From: an uncultured Peptostreptococcaceae bacterium
GTDB lineage: Bacteria; Bacillota; Clostridia; Tissierellales; Peptoniphilaceae
Assembly: GCA_947283485.1 (NCBI GenBank)
Contig: CAMYOU010000005.1
Span: 1-64,000, forward strand
Reading direction: 5' to 3'
DNA: 64,000 nucleotides
In this document: positions 17,134 through 25,945 of the stretch, in pieces
Layout of the letters: each line of letters starts with the position of its first letter
Numbering within the stretch: position 1 is the first letter of the stretch
Notes under the pieces: model-generated
What the model was told of the DNA's origin: nothing
Seen by the model: the letters and a program-made list of their open reading frames with translations, nothing else
Databases searched by the model: none
Made by a program: the position numbers and the translations under genes

Positions 17134-18224
17134 GCCTGTAACCTCCTATGTTTTGAAATATTGACGAGAATGCCCGCCATGGCGAGAAAGACGACCAGAG
17201 AACTGCCGCCGTAACTGATAAAGGGAAAGCCGATGCCCGTGGGCGGGATGAGTCCGAGCACGACCGCCATATTGATGATCGCTTGAATGCCGAAAAGGCT
17301 CACGATCCCAAGTCCGAGATAGCGTCCGAATGCGTCCTTGGCTTCGAGCGCATTGGCGATCCCGCGATAGACGAAAAAGCCGAAGACCGCGATGAGGATG
17401 AGACAACCGATGAATCCCAATTCCTCCGCGATGACGGCAAAGATAAAATCGTTGTGTGCTTGCGAAAGCGTATATTTTTGTCGTGAAAGACCCGGCCCGA
17501 CGCCGAAGATTCCGCCCGAGCTCACCGCAAAGAGCGAATGCGCGAGCTGCCAGCCATCGCCGTGATAGTCCGCCATCGGATCGCGAAACGCCGTGAAGCG
17601 ACTCATGCGCTCCGGATCCGCTTTGATGAGTAAGATACCGAGCGCAATCGCCGCCACCGCGACGGGAATCGCATGTCTCACATTCATGCCCCCGATGTAA
17701 AAAAGGACGAGGAGCGTGAGCGCAATCGTGACGGTCGTGGAAAAGTCCGGCTGAAAATAGACCGGTGCTACTGTAATGCCGATGAACAGGAGGATCGGTA
17801 CTGTCGCCGCCTGAAAGGACTTAATGTCCCGATGCCTTGAGAGAATCCACGACAAGAGCGCGATGGATGCAAATTTGAGAAGATCGCTCGGCATGAACGT
17901 TCTTCCGCCGACCATGATCCACCTGCGCGCAAAGGTGTCCTGATTGGTGCCGAACCTCGTAAATACGAGCCACGACAAAACCCATGCGACTACATAGATT
18001 GGGCGCGCCCATTTGGCGTACAGATGATAGTCCGTCATCGACGTGAGAAAGAAGCAAACGAATCCGATCCCCATGAATACGAGATGATTCTTGAGATAAT
18101 ACAAGGGACCCGCATCCGATGCGGCAACGAGCGGCCACGATGCGCTAAAAATCATACCCGAGCCGAAGACAAGCAAAAAAAGGAGCGCATAGATGAATTG
18201 TCGGTCTACTTTCGTTCGATTCAT
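17130..18224 (-). CDS. ftsW: Septal peptidoglycan polymerase FtsW
   Basis: SEDS-family glycosyltransferase with about ten membrane helices in 364 residues. Family motifs include DFSTTVTIALTLL, the QAHNDFIFAVIAEELG loop, and PPTGIGFPFISYGGSSL near the C-terminus. It polymerises lipid II together with the class B PBP encoded upstream. FtsW and the sporulation paralogue SpoVE cannot be told apart by sequence alone, but there is one copy in a division cluster. It overlaps murG as ATGA. Confidence 0.95.
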   Translation of the reverse strand: MNRTKVDRQFIYALLFLLVFGSGMIFSASWPLVAASDAGPLYYLKNHLVFMGIGFVCFFLTSMTDYHLYAKWARPIYVVAWVLSWLVFTRFGTNQDTFARRWIMVGGRTFMPSDLLKFASIALLSWILSRHRDIKSFQAATVPILLFIGITVAPVYFQPDFSTTVTIALTLLVLFYIGGMNVRHAIPVAVAAIALGILLIKADPERMSRFTAFRDPMADYHGDGWQLAHSLFAVSSGGIFGVGPGLSRQKYTLSQAHNDFIFAVIAEELGFIGCLILIAVFGFFVYRGIANALEAKDAFGRYLGLGIVSLFGIQAIINMAVVLGLIPPTGIGFPFISYGGSSLVVFLAMAGILVNISKHRRLQA

Positions 18225-18246
18225 CGATTGTCTCCTTTCCGAATCC

Positions 18247-19560
18247 CTAGAGTGCTCTTACGAGTCTTTTGAAATGATCTCCGCGCTCCTCATAGGAGCG
18301 GTACATATCCCAACTTGCGCTGGCGGGACTTAGAAGCACCACATCGCCCGCCTGTGCCTTGGTGTGCGCCGTCTTTACGGCGTCGTCCATTGTATCGACA
18401 ATTTCGTAATTTGTAAAACCGTGTGCTTTTGCTTCGCGTTCAAAATCAAAGCGTGTCGCACCGAGGAGAATGAGTGCCTTGACCCGTGAGCCGAATGCCT
18501 CAAAGAGCGGTGCGATCTCGACTTTCTTGTCGTAGCCGCCCGCAATGAGAATGATGCCTTTGTCAAAGGATTCGATCGCCTTGATCGAGGCGTCGACATT
18601 CGTGCCTTTGGAATCGTCGTAATAGCGTACACCGTCCAGTTCCCGCACGAACTCGATGCGATGTGCCACCGCATGAAAATCGCGCACCGCTTCTCGAATC
18701 ACCGCGCACTCTACGCCGCTCGCACGTGCCACGGCGACCGCCATCATGACGTTCTCGAGATTGTGACGCCCGACGAGTTTGATTTCTTCCACAGGCAAGA
18801 TCCGCTCATGCATTTCACAGATCCAACCGTCTTCGATCGTGTACGTCGCGTCGTTTCCCGCTACGGAGATGGATTTTTTCATCGCTCGCGTCGCGACCGA
18901 AGTCTTCGGATCATCCGCATTGGCGATGAAGACATCTCCGTCTTCCATCGACGCCGCAATCCGCACTTTCGCATTTTCGTAAGCCGCGAGACTTCCGTGC
19001 CAGTCGAGATGGTCGGGGGTGATGTTTAAGATCCCCGCAACTTCGGGGTGAAATGTATGGACAAATTCCAATTGGAAACTCGAACATTCGACGACGAGTT
19101 CCGCGCCGGAGTTTGCCGAGAACGCATCGTAGAGTGCGCCGCGTCCGATATTCCCCGTGACATAGACTTCGCGTCCGTCGTGTCTTAGGATCTCGCCCAC
19201 GAGAGAGACGGTCGTGGTCTTGCCGTTCGTCCCCGTGATCCCGATGATGTGTCTTCCGGGAAGGAGTTTCTCGATGAGCTCGAGATCGCTCACAAGGGGT
19301 CGTTTTTCTTCGATCATCCGCGCTACGGTCGGGTGCTTCGGCGGGATGCCGGGACTTTTGAGAATATAGTCGTACTCTTTCTTCTCGATCTCGGAATACG
19401 CATGGTAGATGCGATCCGGATGGACATTTTCCTCTTGCACCACACGTTCCAGTGCGTCCATCTTCTTATCATCCAAGATGTCGTAGGTAATCGACAGGGC
19501 ATCAAAGACTTTTGCCGACGCAATGCCCGTCACGCCAAAACCGAACAAGAGGATTCTCAT
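18247..19560 (-). CDS. murD: UDP-N-acetylmuramoylalanine--D-glutamate ligase MurD
   Basis: Mur ligase adding D-glutamate to UDP-MurNAc-L-Ala. The ATP loop is GITGTNGKTTTVSL; NITPDHLDWH and YYDDSKGTNVDA are the family motifs of the central and C-terminal domains. I chose ATG at 19560 (437 residues), which overlaps the mraY stop as ATGA and has GGAG upstream, over an ATG four codons earlier. It is the only Mur ligase in the cluster: murC, murE and murF are not here. Confidence 0.96.
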   Translation of the reverse strand: MRILLFGFGVTGIASAKVFDALSITYDILDDKKMDALERVVQEENVHPDRIYHAYSEIEKKEYDYILKSPGIPPKHPTVARMIEEKRPLVSDLELIEKLLPGRHIIGITGTNGKTTTVSLVGEILRHDGREVYVTGNIGRGALYDAFSANSGAELVVECSSFQLEFVHTFHPEVAGILNITPDHLDWHGSLAAYENAKVRIAASMEDGDVFIANADDPKTSVATRAMKKSISVAGNDATYTIEDGWICEMHERILPVEEIKLVGRHNLENVMMAVAVARASGVECAVIREAVRDFHAVAHRIEFVRELDGVRYYDDSKGTNVDASIKAIESFDKGIILIAGGYDKKVEIAPLFEAFGSRVKALILLGATRFDFEREAKAHGFTNYEIVDTMDDAVKTAHTKAQAGDVVLLSPASASWDMYRSYEERGDHFKRLVRAL

Positions 19561-20516
19561 GCCATACTCCATGTATAGATCCAGAGCGTCGCCATCGCGA
19601 GGGCAATGGAAACCATCGTAAAGGCGGAGACGATCTTCGTTTCTTTGTAGCCGCCGAGTTCAAAATGATGGTGAATCGGACTCATACGAAAGATTCTCTT
19701 CCCGCCCGTATGTCTGAAATAGAGCGTCTGAATGATGACCGAGAGCGTCTCCATGAGAAAAATCCCTCCGAGAATCGGAAGATAAAACACGGTATCCGTG
19801 ATGATCGCAAGCACGACAACGGCCCCGCCGAGTGCCATGGAGCCGGTATCGCCCATGTATACGCTCGCGGGGTGCGCGTTGAAGAAGAGAAAGCCCATGA
19901 TGCCGCCTGCGATGATGAGGGCAATGGCGGGTGCTTTCCCCTGTAGGAAGAGGAGGACGGCATACGTCAAAAAGACGGGAAGACTCACGCCTCCCGCCAA
20001 TCCGTCAAGACCGTCCGTGAGATTGACGGCGTTCACGACGCCGACGATGACAAAGATGAGAATCGGATAAATAAAGAGCCAAAAACTGAAAGACGCACGG
20101 CGAAACGGAATCCATTGCAAGAAAGACGACTGCAATAGCACACCGATAAGGAGAATGAGAACAAGAGAAAACGCCAACTGCAAAATGAGTTTTTGTTTCG
20201 CGTCGAGGCCGAGCGAGCGTTTCATCACAATCTTCATATAATCGTCCACAAACCCGATCGCACCGAAGAGTAACATCCCGACGACGACGAGGATCGACAC
20301 GCGATCCGTATTCCCTGTCGCAAAGACGGTGATGAGAATCGCCGTGATAAAAATGATGCCGCCCATCGTCGGTGTGCCTGCTTTTGCATAATGACTCTTG
20401 GGTCCGTCCTCACGGATGTTTTGTCCGACGTGTTTTCTCCTAAGTAGCGGAATGTAAAATTTTCCAATGATCACCGAGAGAATCATCGAGAGGAGTAGTC
20501 CTCCGAATGTCTGCAT
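19557..20516 (-). CDS. mraY: Phospho-N-acetylmuramoyl-pentapeptide transferase MraY
   Basis: Polytopic enzyme that makes lipid I from UDP-MurNAc-pentapeptide and undecaprenyl phosphate. The 319-residue protein has about ten membrane helices and the family motifs KAGTPTMGG, GFVDDYMK, VNLTDGLDGLAGG and the C-terminal SPIHHHFELGG. A strong AAAGGAG precedes the ATG. It lies 16 nt after the PBP gene. Confidence 0.97.
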   Translation of the reverse strand: MQTFGGLLLSMILSVIIGKFYIPLLRRKHVGQNIREDGPKSHYAKAGTPTMGGIIFITAILITVFATGNTDRVSILVVVGMLLFGAIGFVDDYMKIVMKRSLGLDAKQKLILQLAFSLVLILLIGVLLQSSFLQWIPFRRASFSFWLFIYPILIFVIVGVVNAVNLTDGLDGLAGGVSLPVFLTYAVLLFLQGKAPAIALIIAGGIMGFLFFNAHPASVYMGDTGSMALGGAVVVLAIITDTVFYLPILGGIFLMETLSVIIQTLYFRHTGGKRIFRMSPIHHHFELGGYKETKIVSAFTMVSIALAMATLWIYTWSMA

Positions 20517-20532
20517 TTTCTGCTCCTTTCCC

Positions 20533-22293
20533 CTATTCGCCTACCGAGTTTTCGGGTTCGTATTTTTTATAATCGTAGATCTCGCGCCAAATCTCTTGTG
20601 AGAGCGGGAGACAGGGATTGACGTCCGCGTTGCTTTCATCGATCACGATCAGAAGAAGAATCTTGGGCTCGTCCACCGGGTAAAAGCTGACAAACGAATG
20701 GATGCGCAGATCTTCATTATACTTGCCGTGTTCGAGTTTGACGGTCGTACCGGTCTTGCCGCCGATGGGATAGCCTTCAACCATCGCCACTTTCATGAAA
20801 TCGCGCACGACGATCTCCATGTAATGACGAACTTCCGCACTCGTTTCGGCACTGATGACCTGACGTTTTTGCAAAATCGGATATTCTTTCACGACTTTGC
20901 CGGACGCGTCAATCGCCTCCTTGACGATGCGCGGCGTATAGAGGGTTCCGCCGTTGACCGCGGCGCTCACTGCCGTCGCCACTTGGAGCGGCGTCATCGC
21001 GAGCCCGTGTCCGAAAGACATGGTCGCAAATTCTACCGGCCCGATATCGTCCTTTTTCATGAGTTCGCCCGGCACTTCGGCGGGCAAATCGACATCCGTC
21101 ATCTGACCGATGCCGAAGCCTTCAAAATAGCGATACAAGGCGTCGAGTCCGACCTCGTGTCCGACTTGGACAAAAGCGGGATTGCATGAATTGCCGAACG
21201 CCGTCGCAATGTTCTGCGCGCCGTGCGGATCATTCCACGACCAGCATCGGATATCGACATTTTCCGGCATCCCGTGAACGAAACCGTCACAGTAATAGGT
21301 CTTGGTATCGTCGGTCGTGCGCTCCTCAAGGGCGCTCGAGAGCGTCAGGACTTTGCATACGCTGCCCGGTTCGTAGAGCGAAGAAACGCCCGGATTTTTC
21401 CAGAGTTCAAAGAGTGCACTCAGTCGATCTTCTTCGTTCATCGCCTCAAAGGCTTTCGCCGTCTCGGCGTCGAGCGGTTTTCGCGGATTGTTGGAATCAA
21501 AAGTCGGGAACGACTCCATCCCGAGGATGTCTCCCGTGGAGGGATCCATGGCGAGAAGGGTCATCCCCTTGGGGCGCAGTCTCTCAAAGGCCTCTTTGCC
21601 TTTTGCATAGAGGATATTCGAAATGCCTTCGTCGAGCGTCGTTACAATCGAATTGCCCTGCACCGCGGGATAGATGAGTCCGCCCGTCGACACGCGGTCG
21701 AGATTGTTGCCGGGAGAACGGATTTCTTTGCCGGCAATGCCCGAGAGTTCATCTTCAAACGAGGCTTCGAGTCCATAAGCTCCGATCCCCTCGGAATCCA
21801 AAAACCCGATGAGTTTGCTCTCGACATTGGAGGGATAATAGCGACCGGTCTCGATATTGAGATAGACGGTCGTATGAAGCGTATCTTCGCCTTCCCCGTC
21901 GGCACCGGTGAGTTTCTCGACTTTCGTCACTTCCTCTTGCGTAAGATCTCTCTTGAGGACGACATGTCCTTTTTTTTCCATGAGTTCCGTCATCTTCGCC
22001 TCGTCGATTGCGAAGAGATTCATGAGTTCGCGCTTGACAACGGCGCGTTCTTTCTCCGGGATGTTCTCGGGAACGAAGTACGCGACCTGTATCTTTGCGC
22101 TCTTTGCGAGCGGTTTCTTGTCGCGATCCAAAATGTCTCCGCGCGGCGCACGCACGGTGACGACATTTCTGGAGTTGGCAATGGCTTCTCGCTTGTAGGA
22201 TGAATCGACGACCTGTAATTTCACAAGTCTCCCGAGAATGACAACGACGAGAATCAGCGCGACACAATAGACGATGTAGACTCGTCGTTTCAT
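20533..22293 (-). CDS. ftsI: Class B penicillin-binding protein (FtsI/PBP2-type transpeptidase)
   Basis: Septal peptidoglycan transpeptidase. One N-terminal membrane helix (VYCVALILVVVILGRLVKLQVV) is followed by a dimerisation domain and a transpeptidase domain with SVCK (active serine), SCN and KTGTT. The 586-residue protein ends soon after the transpeptidase, with no PASTA repeats, unlike many Firmicute PBP2b/SpoVD proteins. It overlaps ftsL as ATGA and acts with FtsW two genes downstream. Confidence 0.94.
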   Translation of the reverse strand: MKRRVYIVYCVALILVVVILGRLVKLQVVDSSYKREAIANSRNVVTVRAPRGDILDRDKKPLAKSAKIQVAYFVPENIPEKERAVVKRELMNLFAIDEAKMTELMEKKGHVVLKRDLTQEEVTKVEKLTGADGEGEDTLHTTVYLNIETGRYYPSNVESKLIGFLDSEGIGAYGLEASFEDELSGIAGKEIRSPGNNLDRVSTGGLIYPAVQGNSIVTTLDEGISNILYAKGKEAFERLRPKGMTLLAMDPSTGDILGMESFPTFDSNNPRKPLDAETAKAFEAMNEEDRLSALFELWKNPGVSSLYEPGSVCKVLTLSSALEERTTDDTKTYYCDGFVHGMPENVDIRCWSWNDPHGAQNIATAFGNSCNPAFVQVGHEVGLDALYRYFEGFGIGQMTDVDLPAEVPGELMKKDDIGPVEFATMSFGHGLAMTPLQVATAVSAAVNGGTLYTPRIVKEAIDASGKVVKEYPILQKRQVISAETSAEVRHYMEIVVRDFMKVAMVEGYPIGGKTGTTVKLEHGKYNEDLRIHSFVSFYPVDEPKILLLIVIDESNADVNPCLPLSQEIWREIYDYKKYEPENSVGE

Positions 22294-22748
22294 ACCTTGT
22301 CACGCCCGTCAAAGAGAAGTGCAAGGATCCGTGCAAGGACGTTTACCGAGGGTTCTTCCTCCTCCGGTTTCACTTCTTCGTGCGCTACGGGCGCACCGCC
22401 CTCGACCGCCACGCGTACCGTCTGCTTGGACGTGGGATAGTCCATGGCGAGCGCATCCCTGGCAACCTTTTCTACACGATCCTGTGCCATATACGGAGAG
22501 AGTTCGCGAAGAATTGCATCTCTCTTCGCGATTGTCTCTTCGGATTTGACTTTGAGTGCGGCGATATCTCTCGAAAGAACCGTCGCCTCCGTTTCGCGAT
22601 AAAGCAAAAAGGCAACCGTGAGTAAGAGCGTTACACATGCAAGGACGTAGACGATACTCGCCCCCTGCGTGCGGGATTTCGCACGTACCTTTTTGCGCTT
22701 CCGAAGTTTTGAACGCACGCCCGCATAAGGTATTTCGTTGGTCATCAT
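22290..22748 (-). CDS. ftsL: FtsL-like cell division protein
   Basis: A 152-residue bitopic protein: a basic cytoplasmic tail (RSKLRKRKKVRAKSR), one membrane helix at about residues 30-48, then a heptad-like extracellular helix with the division-type motif VEKVARDALAMDYP. These features and its place between rsmH and the PBP gene fit FtsL. The C-terminal tail is acidic and proline-rich (EEVKPEEEEPS), which is unusual. The ATG is preceded by GGGGTGA. Sequence similarity in this family is low, so the call leans on context. Confidence 0.82.
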   Translation of the reverse strand: MMTNEIPYAGVRSKLRKRKKVRAKSRTQGASIVYVLACVTLLLTVAFLLYRETEATVLSRDIAALKVKSEETIAKRDAILRELSPYMAQDRVEKVARDALAMDYPTSKQTVRVAVEGGAPVAHEEVKPEEEEPSVNVLARILALLFDGRDKV

Positions 22749-22789
22749 ACACGCTCACCCCTTTCTTTCAACAGATTGTCTTCTTGTTT

Positions 22790-23719
22790 TTATACGCGTT
22801 CCCCGACGCGAAGTTTGGCACTGCGCGCGCGGGGATTTCTTTTGCATTCTTCTTTGGACGCTACCGTCGGCTTCGACGAAAGAACGCGCAGTTTTCTTAC
22901 ATGACCGCAGACGCACACGGGGAAATCCTTGGGACATATGCAGTCCTGCGACATCGTTCGGAACGTCTGTTTCACGATTCTGTCCTCGAGCGAATGAAAT
23001 GTGATGACGGCGAGTCTCCCATGTTGAGCAAGTGCGTCGACAAAATGTCCCAGCCCCTCTTCGAGTGCGCCGAGCTCGTCGTTCACTTCGATGCGAATCG
23101 CCTGGAATACTTTGCGTCCGGGATGCGCGTTCTCGCGCACCCGTTTCGGAATCGCCATGCGAATGACGCGCATGAGATCGCCCGTCGTTGCAATCGTTTG
23201 AAGTTTCCGCTCGCGCACAATAAATTCCGCAATTCGTAAACCCCAGTTTTCTTCTCCGTATTTCCAGAAGATCTCTGCCAGCTCGTCTTTTGTGTATTCA
23301 TTGACGACATCCTGAGCCGTCTTTTCATTTCTGCGATCCATGCGCATATCGAGCGGTGCGTCTTGATGAAAACTGAATCCGCGTTCCCCCTCGTCGAGCT
23401 GATACGAGGAAACGCCGATGTCAAGAAGTGCCCCGTGAATTACACCAATCCCGAGGCGCTCAAGAATCACCGGTAAATTTCTGTAATTATCGCGGACGAA
23501 CGTGACCCTGTCCCCGTAGACGACAAGTTTCTCTTGCGCCGCTCGGAGTGCGTCCTCGTCCTGATCGATCCCGATAAGACGAATCCCCGGGAAAGCCTTC
23601 AATATTCGCTCCGCATGATTCCCGCCGCCGAGTGTTCCATCGACAAAGACGTCCCCCTCATGCAAGTCGAAACTTGCGATCACCTCATCTGCCAGTACCG
23701 GAATGTGATAAAATTCCAT
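22790..23719 (-). CDS. rsmH: 16S rRNA (cytosine1402-N4)-methyltransferase RsmH
   Basis: SAM-dependent methyltransferase that modifies C1402 in the ribosomal P site. The 309-residue protein begins MEFYHIPVLADEV and has the SAM loop DGTLGGGNHAERIL, then GERGFSFHQDAPLDMRMD and the C-terminal ITFHSLEDRIVK motif. It follows mraZ by 9 nt, the normal arrangement at the head of division clusters. Confidence 0.97.
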   Translation of the reverse strand: MEFYHIPVLADEVIASFDLHEGDVFVDGTLGGGNHAERILKAFPGIRLIGIDQDEDALRAAQEKLVVYGDRVTFVRDNYRNLPVILERLGIGVIHGALLDIGVSSYQLDEGERGFSFHQDAPLDMRMDRRNEKTAQDVVNEYTKDELAEIFWKYGEENWGLRIAEFIVRERKLQTIATTGDLMRVIRMAIPKRVRENAHPGRKVFQAIRIEVNDELGALEEGLGHFVDALAQHGRLAVITFHSLEDRIVKQTFRTMSQDCICPKDFPVCVCGHVRKLRVLSSKPTVASKEECKRNPRARSAKLRVGERV

Positions 23720-23728
23720 CGTACACCT

Positions 23729-24166
23729 CTACAGGACGAAGCCGTCCAAGCTCTCCGCAAGTTGTTCAAATGTCAGATCGTCTTCTTTAGGGAGATTGTA
23801 GCGTTCCCATTCGTCTTTATCCCAGACCTCAAAATACCAGCCCATGCCGACAAAGACGACCTGTTCGGAGAGATTCGCCTGTGCGCGAAGTTCCGCCGGG
23901 ACGACCACGCGACCTTGCTTGTCGAGTGTGCTCTGGGATGCGAGTGCAAAAAGTTGTCTTTTGAACTTGCGTACAACACTCGAAACGGAGCTCATGGCGT
24001 TTGTCTCCTCAATCACACGAGACCATGCGTCATTGGTGTAGACGGCAATACATTTGTCAAAACCTCTGTTCATGACAAAAGTCATGCCAAGATGCTCACG
24101 AAACTTCGAGGGCATGATGACTCTGCCTTTATCGTCCAGCGTATGGGTAAATGTACCATAGAACAT
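23729..24166 (-). CDS. mraZ: Transcriptional regulator MraZ
   Basis: DNA-binding protein of the SpoVT/AbrB fold that represses the division cluster it heads. The 145-residue protein carries two copies of the family motif: DDKGRVIMPSKFREHLG near residue 11 and DKQGRVVVPAELRAQANL near residue 80. ATG at 24166 has AAGGTGG upstream. Just before it lie TGGAG repeats with exact 10-bp spacing that look like its own operator. Confidence 0.97.
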   Translation of the reverse strand: MFYGTFTHTLDDKGRVIMPSKFREHLGMTFVMNRGFDKCIAVYTNDAWSRVIEETNAMSSVSSVVRKFKRQLFALASQSTLDKQGRVVVPAELRAQANLSEQVVFVGMGWYFEVWDKDEWERYNLPKEDDLTFEQLAESLDGFVL

Positions 24167-24171
24167 CGTCT

Positions 24172-24207
24172 CACCACCTTATCTCCACTTCACTCCATTT
24201 TACTCCA
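24172..24207 (-). promoter_or_regulatory. MraZ-box array (TGGAG repeats)
   Basis: On the minus strand TGGAG occurs at 24203-24207, 24193-24197 and 24183-24187, exactly 10 bp apart. A variant TGGTG at 24172-24176 is displaced by one base and overlaps the mraZ ribosome binding site. MraZ is known to bind short TGGG-like direct repeats with such spacing. The array lies downstream of the likely transcription start. Confidence 0.75.
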
Positions 24208-24217
24208 CTTGCTTATA

Positions 24218-24246
24218 ATAATACCCCATGATTGCAGAGAAAGCAA
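24218..24246 (-). promoter_or_regulatory. Promoter of the division/cell wall operon
   Basis: The minus strand has TTGCTT, 17 nt, then TATTAT, a good sigma-A promoter. The expected start point is near 24211, immediately before the MraZ-box array, so bound MraZ would block the initially transcribed region. Confidence 0.75.
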
Positions 24247-24380
24247 GTAAAAAGAAGAAAGAAGCTCTTGTAATTTGTATTTTGTTTTTTTCTTATAATC
24301 CCTTTATTTCAACATTTCTATAAAACCCTTCAAAAAGTCTTCTCTTTTTTGTTCTTGGTGGAGGGATTTTTTCATTATTT

Positions 24381-24440
24381 CAGAATATTTGTTCTGTATG
24401 TTTTTCCCTTTTTCGCGTATAAAAATAGAACATCCGTTCT
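24381..24440. promoter_or_regulatory. Two GAAC-type palindromes upstream of mraZ
   Basis: CAGAA-N6-TTCTG lies at 24381-24396, and AGAAC-ATCC-GTTCT, a perfect palindrome, at 24427-24440. The second fits the GAAC-N4-GTTC core of Gram-positive LexA boxes. The rest of 24247-24490 is A/T-rich and holds no gene that I can support. Confidence 0.35.
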
Positions 24441-24490
24441 GTTTTCCCGTTGTTCTTTTGAAAAATGGACGGGGAAATTTTGACGACAAA

Positions 24491-24514
24491 AAAAGACCCC
24501 TCGAGGAGTCTTTT
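24491..24514 (-). terminator. Terminator after lgt
   Basis: A 10-bp stem, with one G-U pair on the minus-strand transcript, and a TCGA loop, flanked by a T-run. It ends the hflX-to-lgt operon and insulates the mraZ promoter region. Confidence 0.85.
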
Positions 24515-24528
24515 TTGAATTCCGTATT

Positions 24529-25287
24529 TTATTGTTTGGTCAAGGGCAGGTTTTTCTTCCTTGCATGTGCGAAGAGAAAGATTCCGCACAGAATGCCTGC
24601 GATACTGACAAGCTGTGCCACGCGCAGAGGTCCGAGCATGAGGCTGTCGGTCCTTAGCCCTTCCACGAAGAATCGCACGATGCCGTAGAGAATCATATAG
24701 AGATAGAATACTTCGCCGTCGTGCTCTTGTTTATGATGTGCGAACCACAGGAGAATCCAGAAGATGAGGAAATCTCCGAGTGATTCATAGAGAAACGTGG
24801 GATGTACTTTGACCCCGTCGATGATGATGCCCCACGGGAGATCCGTCGGTCCGCCGTGCGCCTCTTGATTGATGAAATTCCCCCATCTGCCGATGGATTG
24901 CGCGAGGATGACGCCGGGTGCCGTGATGTCAAGCAGGAGACTTAATGGCAGTCTGCGTTTTTTCGCATAGACGGCAAATGCCAAGATGCCGCCTAAGAGC
25001 GCACCGTGAATGGCAAGCCCTCCCCCGCGGATGTTTAAGATCTCTTCGGGATGTGCGCCGTAAAATTCCCATTCGAAGACGACATAATAGAGACGCGCAC
25101 AGATCACACCTGCGACGATCGCCCAGATGAGTCCGTCCCAGAGATCGTCCTCGGAGAAACCGCGTCTTTTGATTTCGTCCGACGAGACTGTCGATCCAAG
25201 GAGAATCCCGACGGCGATGAGGACGCCGTACCACATGACGGGAATGCCGAAGATATGAAAGGCGACAGGATTGATGTGAAATGCCAT
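24529..25287 (-). CDS. lgt: Prolipoprotein diacylglyceryl transferase
   Basis: Membrane enzyme that attaches diacylglycerol to the lipobox cysteine of prelipoproteins. The 252-residue protein has about seven helices and the family motifs GGLAIHGALLGG and GRWGNFINQEAHGGPTDLPW, holding the catalytic His and Arg residues. It starts one base after the deoC stop and is the last gene of the run that starts at hflX. Confidence 0.97.
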   Translation of the reverse strand: MAFHINPVAFHIFGIPVMWYGVLIAVGILLGSTVSSDEIKRRGFSEDDLWDGLIWAIVAGVICARLYYVVFEWEFYGAHPEEILNIRGGGLAIHGALLGGILAFAVYAKKRRLPLSLLLDITAPGVILAQSIGRWGNFINQEAHGGPTDLPWGIIIDGVKVHPTFLYESLGDFLIFWILLWFAHHKQEHDGEVFYLYMILYGIVRFFVEGLRTDSLMLGPLRVAQLVSIAGILCGIFLFAHARKKNLPLTKQ

Positions 25288-25288
25288 T

Positions 25289-25945
25289 TTAATTCTCCCG
25301 CTCCCATTCTTCCATGACGCGCACGCTCTTACTCATGCCGAGTCTCGTCGCCCCGGCTTCGATCATCGCCTCGGCGGTCGCAAGATCGCCGATCCCGCCC
25401 GAGGCTTTGATCCCCAGACGTTCGCCGACGGTGTCTTTCATGATGCCGACCGCATGGACGCTTGCCCCTCCGGGTCCGAATCCGGTCGAGGTCTTGACGA
25501 AATCTGCACCCGCTTCTTCCGCAATTCTGCATGCCACGGCAATTTCTTCGTCCGTAAGGAGTGCCGTCTCGAGGATGACTTTGAGCAGCACGTGATCGGG
25601 AATGGCTTTTCGCACACTGTGGATATCCTCCTCGACCTCTTTCACGCGACGATCTTTTAGAAAACCGACGTTCATCACCATGTCAATTTCGTCCGCACCG
25701 AGACTTACCGCCTCTTTGGCTTCGTAGGCTTTCACATTTGACGTATTCATGCCGAGCGGAAACCCGACCACGGTCGCAATGCGCACATCCGTGCCCGCGA
25801 GTTTTTCTTTGGCATAGGCGATGTATGCGGGTTCGATGCAAACCGCGCCGAAGTGATAGCGTACGGCTTCCTCGAGTACGCGATCGACATCCGCCTCCGT
25901 CGCGTCCGCATTTAAGATCGTATGGTCAATGATTTTTGGATTCAT
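25289..25945 (-). CDS. deoC: Deoxyribose-phosphate aldolase
   Basis: Class I aldolase that cleaves 2-deoxyribose-5-phosphate to acetaldehyde and glyceraldehyde-3-phosphate. The 218-residue protein has VVGFPLG, the region around EIDMVMN, VKTSTGFG with the Schiff-base lysine, and KASGGI with the second lysine. I chose ATG at 25945 (start NPKIIDHTIL, GGAGAAG upstream); the open frame runs further up without family similarity. It overlaps the membrane protein gene as ATGA. No other deo genes are nearby. Confidence 0.96.
   Translation of the reverse strand: MNPKIIDHTILNADATEADVDRVLEEAVRYHFGAVCIEPAYIAYAKEKLAGTDVRIATVVGFPLGMNTSNVKAYEAKEAVSLGADEIDMVMNVGFLKDRRVKEVEEDIHSVRKAIPDHVLLKVILETALLTDEEIAVACRIAEEAGADFVKTSTGFGPGGASVHAVGIMKDTVGERLGIKASGGIGDLATAEAMIEAGATRLGMSKSVRVMEEWEREN

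Noticed and set aside
22309..22758. Alternative frame of 149 codons over ftsL
   Set aside because: The ftsL frame has the expected membrane helix, coupling to the PBP gene and a better start; the alternative has no features.
24304..24489. Small leftward frame upstream of mraZ, with an inner 23-codon Lys-rich peptide
   Set aside because: No ribosome binding site, starts inside the lgt terminator region, and the area is A/T-rich, so open frames arise by chance. A short regulated peptide cannot be fully excluded.
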